Shown: piece by piece, positions 59,572-64,000 of the stretch
Numbering within the stretch: position 1 is the first letter of the stretch
Layout of the letters: each line of letters begins with the position of its first letter
Assembly (NCBI RefSeq): GCF_040253585.1
Contig: NZ_JBELAU010000014.1
Span: 1 to 64,000 of the forward strand
Source of the DNA: Emticicia sp040253585
Lineage (GTDB): Bacteria > Bacteroidota > Bacteroidia > Cytophagales > Spirosomataceae
Direction: 5' to 3'
DNA length: 64,000 nt
The notes under the pieces: generated by a model
The model's input: the letters and a program-made list of their open reading frames with translations, nothing else
Told to the model about the DNA's origin: nothing
Databases searched by the model: none
Program-made: the position numbers and the translations under genes

Positions 59572-61428
59572 ATGAAAATGTATAAAAAATTAATTTTGTC
59601 ATTCTTTGCAGTTTCGTTTTTTACGATTAGCTGTAACGATGACTTTGTAGATACAAAACCGCTCGACCAATTATCAGAAAACGTAGTTTGGGGCGATGCT
59701 CCTCTGGCAGAGGCTTTTGTGAGTGAGTTATATGGTGGTTTAGGTGTGGGTGGTTTCAATGAGCAAATGCTTGCATCGTTGACTGATGAAGCTATTTTTA
59801 CTCACCCAGGAAGAGGTATTACAACCATTACAGAAGGTAGAAGTAATCCTGCTGATCCAGGTTGGATTAATGGTACTTTAAGCTGGGGAAATATGTATTC
59901 TCGTATCAGAGCCTGCAATCTTGCTTTGAAAAATTTAGAAAACCCACAATTCCCAAATACCAACAAGATTGTTGAGCGTTTGCAAGGAGAAGCTAAATTT
60001 ATGAGAGCCTATTTTTATCATCAATTAGTTCGCTACTACGGTGGTGTACCAATCGTTGACAAAGCTTTCTCTTTGAATGATACCGATTTCCTCACTGCCC
60101 GTAACACTTTTGAAGAATGTTTAAACTTTATTATAAAAGACCTCGACGAAGCGGCAGTATTGCTTGATGGAAAATCACTTCAAAAAGGCCGTGCAACGAA
60201 GGCATCTGCTTTGGCTCTAAAATCTCGTATGTTGATTTATGCTGCCAGTGATTTGTATGATGTACCAACGGCCAAAGCAAAATCGAAAGCAATGGCTGCT
60301 TTCGGAAAACCAGAATTGATGGGTTTTCCAAGTGGCAATCGCACTGAACGTTGGCAAAAAGCTAAAGCTGCCGCAAAAGCAGTGTTAGATTTACCAGGAT
60401 TTGGATTCCAATTAGGGCTTACTGCTCCTGTTTCAGCCGATGTTGCAGCAACCAACTACATGAATCAGTCGTTGGGAAGAAATGGTGGCCAAAACGAAAT
60501 CATCTTTGGACGCTACTTTATTCAAAGTAAAAACGAAGATGGTGGACGTGTTGGGCTTTTCAACGGACCAAATGGTTATAACAACTGGGCTGGAAATACG
60601 CCAATCCAAGAGTTAATTGATGATTATGAAATGATGGATGGCACAAAATTCGACTGGAACAAGCCTGAACACGCAAAAGCTCCTTACGATAACCGTGACC
60701 CACGTTTGAAATCAACAATCTTGTATGAAGGTTCACCTTGGAAACCACGTTCAGCAAGTGCAGCCCCACTTGACCCTGCTAATCAAATTCAAACAGGTGA
60801 ATACGAAGTTGTTTCGGGTGGAGCAAAGAAAACTCACTTCGGTTTAGATACACGTAAAAGTAGCATCGAAGACTGGAATGGTAGCTACACTGGCTATTAT
60901 ATGCGTAAGTTTACTGATCCAAATCCAGGTTTAGTTGATCAAAACTCTTGGCAACAAATTCCTTGGCCGTTTTTACGCTATACTGAAGCAATTTTCAACT
61001 ATGTTGAAGCTTGTATCGAACTTGGCGAAGACATTGAGGCTCAAAAATGGTTAAATCAAATTCGTTTCCGTGCAGGTATGCCAGCAATTACAGAAACTGG
61101 CGACGCTCTACGCCAACGTTATCGCAACGAACGCCGTATCGAAATGGTATTTGAAGAACAACGCTACCACGATGCTCGTCGTTGGATGATTGCTCCAACA
61201 ACCCTCGGACGCAAAGCAAGTATCATCAATGTAAAAGGAACATTAAAAGCGGGCAAAACCGTTTCGATTTATAAGTATGATCCAAGCAACTACGATTATT
61301 CTTATACAGTCGGTAAAATTGACCCAGGTAAGGAAAATCGTAACTGGGATGACAAAATTTATTTCTTACCGATTCATCGTGATGAAATGAACCGTAACAG
61401 TAAATTAATCCAAAACCCTGGATACTAA
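59572..61428 (+). CDS. SusD/RagB family nutrient-binding lipoprotein
   Basis: 618 residues with lipobox cysteine 21 (FFTISC). The N-terminal SusD-like domain (FVDTKPLDQLSENVVWGD), TPR-type helices (RLQGEAKFMRAYFYHQLVRY, YGGVPIVDKA) and the C-terminal RagB/SusD domain (FLRYTEAIFNYVEACIELGE, IRFRAGMPAI, NERRIEMVFEEQRYHDARRW) are all clear. It caps the SusC barrel and binds the substrate on the cell surface. Operonic with susC (11 bp apart). A terminator follows. Confidence 0.96.
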   Translation: MKMYKKLILSFFAVSFFTISCNDDFVDTKPLDQLSENVVWGDAPLAEAFVSELYGGLGVGGFNEQMLASLTDEAIFTHPGRGITTITEGRSNPADPGWINGTLSWGNMYSRIRACNLALKNLENPQFPNTNKIVERLQGEAKFMRAYFYHQLVRYYGGVPIVDKAFSLNDTDFLTARNTFEECLNFIIKDLDEAAVLLDGKSLQKGRATKASALALKSRMLIYAASDLYDVPTAKAKSKAMAAFGKPELMGFPSGNRTERWQKAKAAAKAVLDLPGFGFQLGLTAPVSADVAATNYMNQSLGRNGGQNEIIFGRYFIQSKNEDGGRVGLFNGPNGYNNWAGNTPIQELIDDYEMMDGTKFDWNKPEHAKAPYDNRDPRLKSTILYEGSPWKPRSASAAPLDPANQIQTGEYEVVSGGAKKTHFGLDTRKSSIEDWNGSYTGYYMRKFTDPNPGLVDQNSWQQIPWPFLRYTEAIFNYVEACIELGEDIEAQKWLNQIRFRAGMPAITETGDALRQRYRNERRIEMVFEEQRYHDARRWMIAPTTLGRKASIINVKGTLKAGKTVSIYKYDPSNYDYSYTVGKIDPGKENRNWDDKIYFLPIHRDEMNRNSKLIQNPGY

Positions 61429-61448
61429 TCTTTTGTTATAAGACAATC

Positions 61449-61489
61449 GGGTAGTCAGAAGTATCAAAACTTTTGGCTACCCTTTTTTT
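61449..61489 (+). terminator. Rho-independent terminator after susD
   Basis: GGGTAGTCAGAAG (from 61449) pairs with CTTTTGGCTACCC, with a loop of about 8 nt and some mismatches, followed by seven T residues. Confidence 0.8.
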
Positions 61490-61497
61490 ATTCAAAT

Positions 61498-61530
61498 AAC
61501 TTCCCTAAAGTTTAAAACTTTCGGGAAGTT
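61498..61530. repeat. 16-bp imperfect inverted repeat upstream of the FG-GAP gene
   Basis: AACTTCCCTAAAGTTT (61498-61513) is the inverse of 61515-61530 except for one position. It lies just upstream of the TATATTTG box and overlaps the expected -33 region, so it could be an operator or a REP-type repeat. Confidence 0.5.
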
Positions 61531-61543
61531 ATGCACAACTTTG

Positions 61544-61551
61544 TATATTTG
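61544..61551 (+). promoter_or_regulatory. -7 box TATATTTG upstream of the FG-GAP gene
   Basis: TATATTTG matches TAnnTTTG exactly, 56 nt before the ATG at 61608. It suggests a separate promoter for this gene rather than read-through from susD. Confidence 0.5.
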
Positions 61552-61607
61552 TTCTATAATCTCAAGCTTACATATTTTTATCTCAATCGGAGATTTATAA
61601 CCTAAAA

Positions 61608-64000
61608 ATGAAAATTTCTACCATCACATACCTATTATCAATAAGTCTATTCTTTTCTTCCTGTAAAAATTCTCCATCAGAAGAAAATACAAGCGAAGAA
61701 CAAGAAAAACAAGAACCAATCTTTACCCTACTTTTCCCTGATAAAACAAACATCGACTTTCAGAATGTCATTAACGAAGGCCTGAATACAAATGTATTGA
61801 TGTACGAATATTTCTATAATGGTGGCGGAGTAGCAGTTGGCGATATAAACGGTGATGGATTTGAAGACCTTTATTTTACGAGCAATATGCAGCAAAATAA
61901 ATTGTATCTGAATAAAGGGACGATGCAATTTCAAGATATTACCACTAAAGCAGGTGTAGCAGGTAGAGAAGGTCCATGGAAAACTGGCACAACAATGGTC
62001 GATATTAATGCCGATGGGAAGTTGGATATTTATGTGTGTCATTCAGGAAATCTACAACCCGAAAAGAAAGCAAACGAACTGTTTATCAATCAAGGTAACG
62101 ATGCCAATGGAATTCCAACTTTTGTAGAACAAGCAGCAAAATTTGGACTTGATAGCCCTGCCTCAAGCACAAACGCCTATTTCTTCGATGCCGATAAAGA
62201 TGGAGACTTAGATATGTTCTTGCTCAACCATAACATAAAATCCCTTCCAGTTCTTGATGAAGCCCGCACAGCAGCTCTTGTAAAAGTCGATGATGCTGTG
62301 AGTGGTTCGAGGTTCTACCGCAATGATAATGGATTTTTCAAAGATATAACTCGCCAAGCGGGCATTCAAAGTTCGGCACTATCTTATGGTTTGGGAGCAG
62401 GAATTTCCGATATTAATCAAGATGGATGGCCAGATATTTATGTGAGTAATGATTATGCCGTGCCTGATCGACTCTACATAAATAATCAAAAAGGTGGATT
62501 CAGAGAAGTAAGCCACGAACAAATCGGACATACTTCCAATTTTTCGATGGGAAATGATGTAGCCGATATTAACAACGACCAACTACCCGATATTTTTACG
62601 CTTGATATGCTTCCCGAAGACAATCGCCGTCAAAAATTGTTGATGTCGCCCGATAACTATGATAAATTTGATTTGGGCGTAAGGTCTGGTTTTCATCACC
62701 AATATATGCGAAATATGCTTCAACTCAACAACGGAAATGGCACTTTTAGCGAAATTGGACAGGTTTCTGGAATATCGAACACAGACTGGAGCTGGGCGGC
62801 ACTCTTTGCCGATTATGACAATGATGGTTGGAAAGACCTATACATTACCAACGGCTATCTGCACGACTATACAAATCTTGATTTCTTGAAATACATGGAT
62901 GATTTTATGGCAACCAAACAAGGCGGTTTTCAACGAACCGATGTACTTGAATTAGTGCAAAAAATGCCTTCATCGAATGTAAAAAACTATATTTTCAGAA
63001 ATAATGGTAAGCTAAACTTTAAAGACCAAACCACTAATTGGGGCATGGGTGAGCAATCGAATAGTAGTGGGGCGGCTTATGCTGATTTAGATAATGATGG
63101 AGATTTAGATTTAGTTGTAAACAATATTAATTCGCCCGCATTTATTTATCAAAATGAAGCAAATACCAAGCTCGGCAATCAGTTTTTGAAGGTAAAACTC
63201 AATGGTGAAAACAGCAACAAAATGGGGATTGGAGCAAAAGTTTATCTTTATGCCCAAGGAAATACCCAATACCAAGAACAAATGCCTACTCGTGGTTATC
63301 AGTCGAATGTGAGTTTTATGATGAATTTTGGTTTGGGTAAAAATACCAAAATAGATTCGATAAAAATAGTTTGGAATTCAGATAAGAGCCAAGTCTTGAG
63401 AAACGTACAAGCGAATCAAACTTTAGTTCTGGAAGAAAAGAATACTTCTGTAAAACTAAATCCAAACATTCAGAACAACACGTTTTTTACAGAAATAACT
63501 TCACCAATCGTTTCGGTTCAAAACAAAACCACGCATAATGACTTTAAAAGACAACCTCTATTGACTAATTCTCAGTCATTTATTAGTCCAATAATGGTCA
63601 AAGGCGATGTAAATAAAGATGGTCTCGAAGATATATTTGTAGGTGGAAGCTACGGAAAAGGTAGCGAACTTTACATTCAATCGAGTGGTACTTCTTTACA
63701 ATTCATAAAGAAACCTTTCCCCTCTAACCCCAATGCAGATGTAAGTGATGCTGTTTTCTTCGACGCAAATGGCGACGGTTTCCAAGATATTTATGTGGCT
63801 TATGGTGGCTACGGAAATTTCACCGAAAACGATCCTAATTTACAAGACCAATTATTTTTGAATAACGGAAAAGGCGATTTTACATTAAGTCCTTCTGCCC
63901 TACCCGCTATGCTCACAAGTACTGGTTGTGTACGAGTAGCCGACATCAACGGAGACTCAAAACCAGACCTTTTTGTGGGTGGACGAGTTTCTATCGGTAA
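61608..64000 (+). CDS. FG-GAP/VCBS and ASPIC/UnbV repeat lipoprotein (truncated by window edge)
   Basis: At least 797 residues, open at the right edge. Lipobox cysteine 19 (LFFSSC). Repeated calcium-binding FG-GAP/VCBS units follow: VAVGDINGDGFEDLYFTSN, FFDADKDGDLDMFLLN, AGISDINQDGWPDIYVSN, ALFADYDNDGWKDLYITN, AYADLDNDGDLDLVVNNI. An ASPIC/UnbV-like segment (PTRGYQSNVSFMMNFGLG, KIDSIKIVW) then a second set of units (MVKGDVNKDGLEDIFVGG). The layout is of the CRTAC1-like family that commonly follows SusC/D pairs in Cytophagales. It is probably surface-exposed; its exact role is unknown. It has its own promoter box. Confidence 0.9.
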   Translation, partial: MKISTITYLLSISLFFSSCKNSPSEENTSEEQEKQEPIFTLLFPDKTNIDFQNVINEGLNTNVLMYEYFYNGGGVAVGDINGDGFEDLYFTSNMQQNKLYLNKGTMQFQDITTKAGVAGREGPWKTGTTMVDINADGKLDIYVCHSGNLQPEKKANELFINQGNDANGIPTFVEQAAKFGLDSPASSTNAYFFDADKDGDLDMFLLNHNIKSLPVLDEARTAALVKVDDAVSGSRFYRNDNGFFKDITRQAGIQSSALSYGLGAGISDINQDGWPDIYVSNDYAVPDRLYINNQKGGFREVSHEQIGHTSNFSMGNDVADINNDQLPDIFTLDMLPEDNRRQKLLMSPDNYDKFDLGVRSGFHHQYMRNMLQLNNGNGTFSEIGQVSGISNTDWSWAALFADYDNDGWKDLYITNGYLHDYTNLDFLKYMDDFMATKQGGFQRTDVLELVQKMPSSNVKNYIFRNNGKLNFKDQTTNWGMGEQSNSSGAAYADLDNDGDLDLVVNNINSPAFIYQNEANTKLGNQFLKVKLNGENSNKMGIGAKVYLYAQGNTQYQEQMPTRGYQSNVSFMMNFGLGKNTKIDSIKIVWNSDKSQVLRNVQANQTLVLEEKNTSVKLNPNIQNNTFFTEITSPIVSVQNKTTHNDFKRQPLLTNSQSFISPIMVKGDVNKDGLEDIFVGGSYGKGSELYIQSSGTSLQFIKKPFPSNPNADVSDAVFFDANGDGFQDIYVAYGGYGNFTENDPNLQDQLFLNNGKGDFTLSPSALPAMLTSTGCVRVADINGDSKPDLFVGGRVSIG

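Noticed and set aside
60237..60455. Minus-strand frames inside susD (also 60131-60331, 60560-60769)
   Set aside because: They are shadows of the conserved SusD coding sequence.

Overview
The window is an AT-rich stretch of a Bacteroidota chromosome. The evidence is a SusC/SusD pair, the type IX secretion component PorQ, repeated CHU/Ig_7-like extracellular domains, TAnnTTTG promoter boxes instead of E. coli -10 boxes, few Shine-Dalgarno sequences, and Bacteroidota-typical gene orders (pyrG-yidC, tamB-bamA, bamD-rpoZ, coaBC-DUF4835). The protein set looks like the Cytophagales (an Emticicia/Arcicella-like member of the Spirosomataceae would fit). The lineage is an inference from gene content, not from a marker gene; I saw no rRNA or tRNA.

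Layout. 1-7.7 kb: one giant secreted multidomain protein on the minus strand, running off the left edge. 8-15 kb, minus strand: a YceI protein with a BNR/sialidase-fold protein, then a run of two LVIVD-repeat lipoproteins, a DUF3575-like protein and PorQ, preceded by a 5'-nucleotidase lipoprotein. 14.9-15.5 kb: a small plus-strand accessory pair (DUF6934-like plus a 51-residue partner). 15.5-22.3 kb, minus strand: a GH97 alpha-glucosidase and a five-gene run (two paralogous membrane proteins, an MpaB/DUF2236 oxygenase, a TetR regulator, an ABC1/UbiB kinase). 22.5-29.1 kb, plus strand: a lipoprotein, pyrG, yidC and a TPR/periplasmic-binding-fold protein. 29.2-31.0 kb, minus strand: two coiled-coil proteins, one a membrane-anchored PspA-like protein. 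31.4-37.2 kb: a DUF1549/DUF1553 cytochrome-type protein, a frameshifted GNAT-like gene with a 45-residue partner, a small tyrosine phosphatase, a sugar isomerase/epimerase-like protein and an aldo/keto reductase. 37.3-48.5 kb: outer-membrane biogenesis and housekeeping genes: DUF4835, coaBC, tamB, bamA/tamA, rpoZ, bamD. 48.6-54.9 kb: a transglutaminase, a Kelch protein plus LRR lipoprotein, and ppk1. 55-64 kb: a LacI regulator divergent from susC-susD, followed by a FG-GAP/ASPIC-type lipoprotein cut by the right edge.

How the genes work together. Many products act at the cell envelope: insertion of membrane proteins (YidC), outer-membrane assembly (BamD, TamB, BamA-like), type IX secretion (PorQ and possibly DUF4835), surface lipoproteins, and TonB-dependent uptake (SusC/D) under a probable LacI switch with a visible palindromic operator candidate.

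The most unusual signal is not a gene. Short palindromic repeats of several families (GTAGA-bounded hairpins, GC-rich GGGGGTGCT-type elements, CCAC-TGT-GTGG hairpins) lie a few bases upstream of start codons, and in two or three places inside coding sequence. One copy appears to have replaced the native start of porQ, and another adds 16 codons in frame to tamB. A second signal is a matching promoter block in front of tamB-bamA and of bamD.
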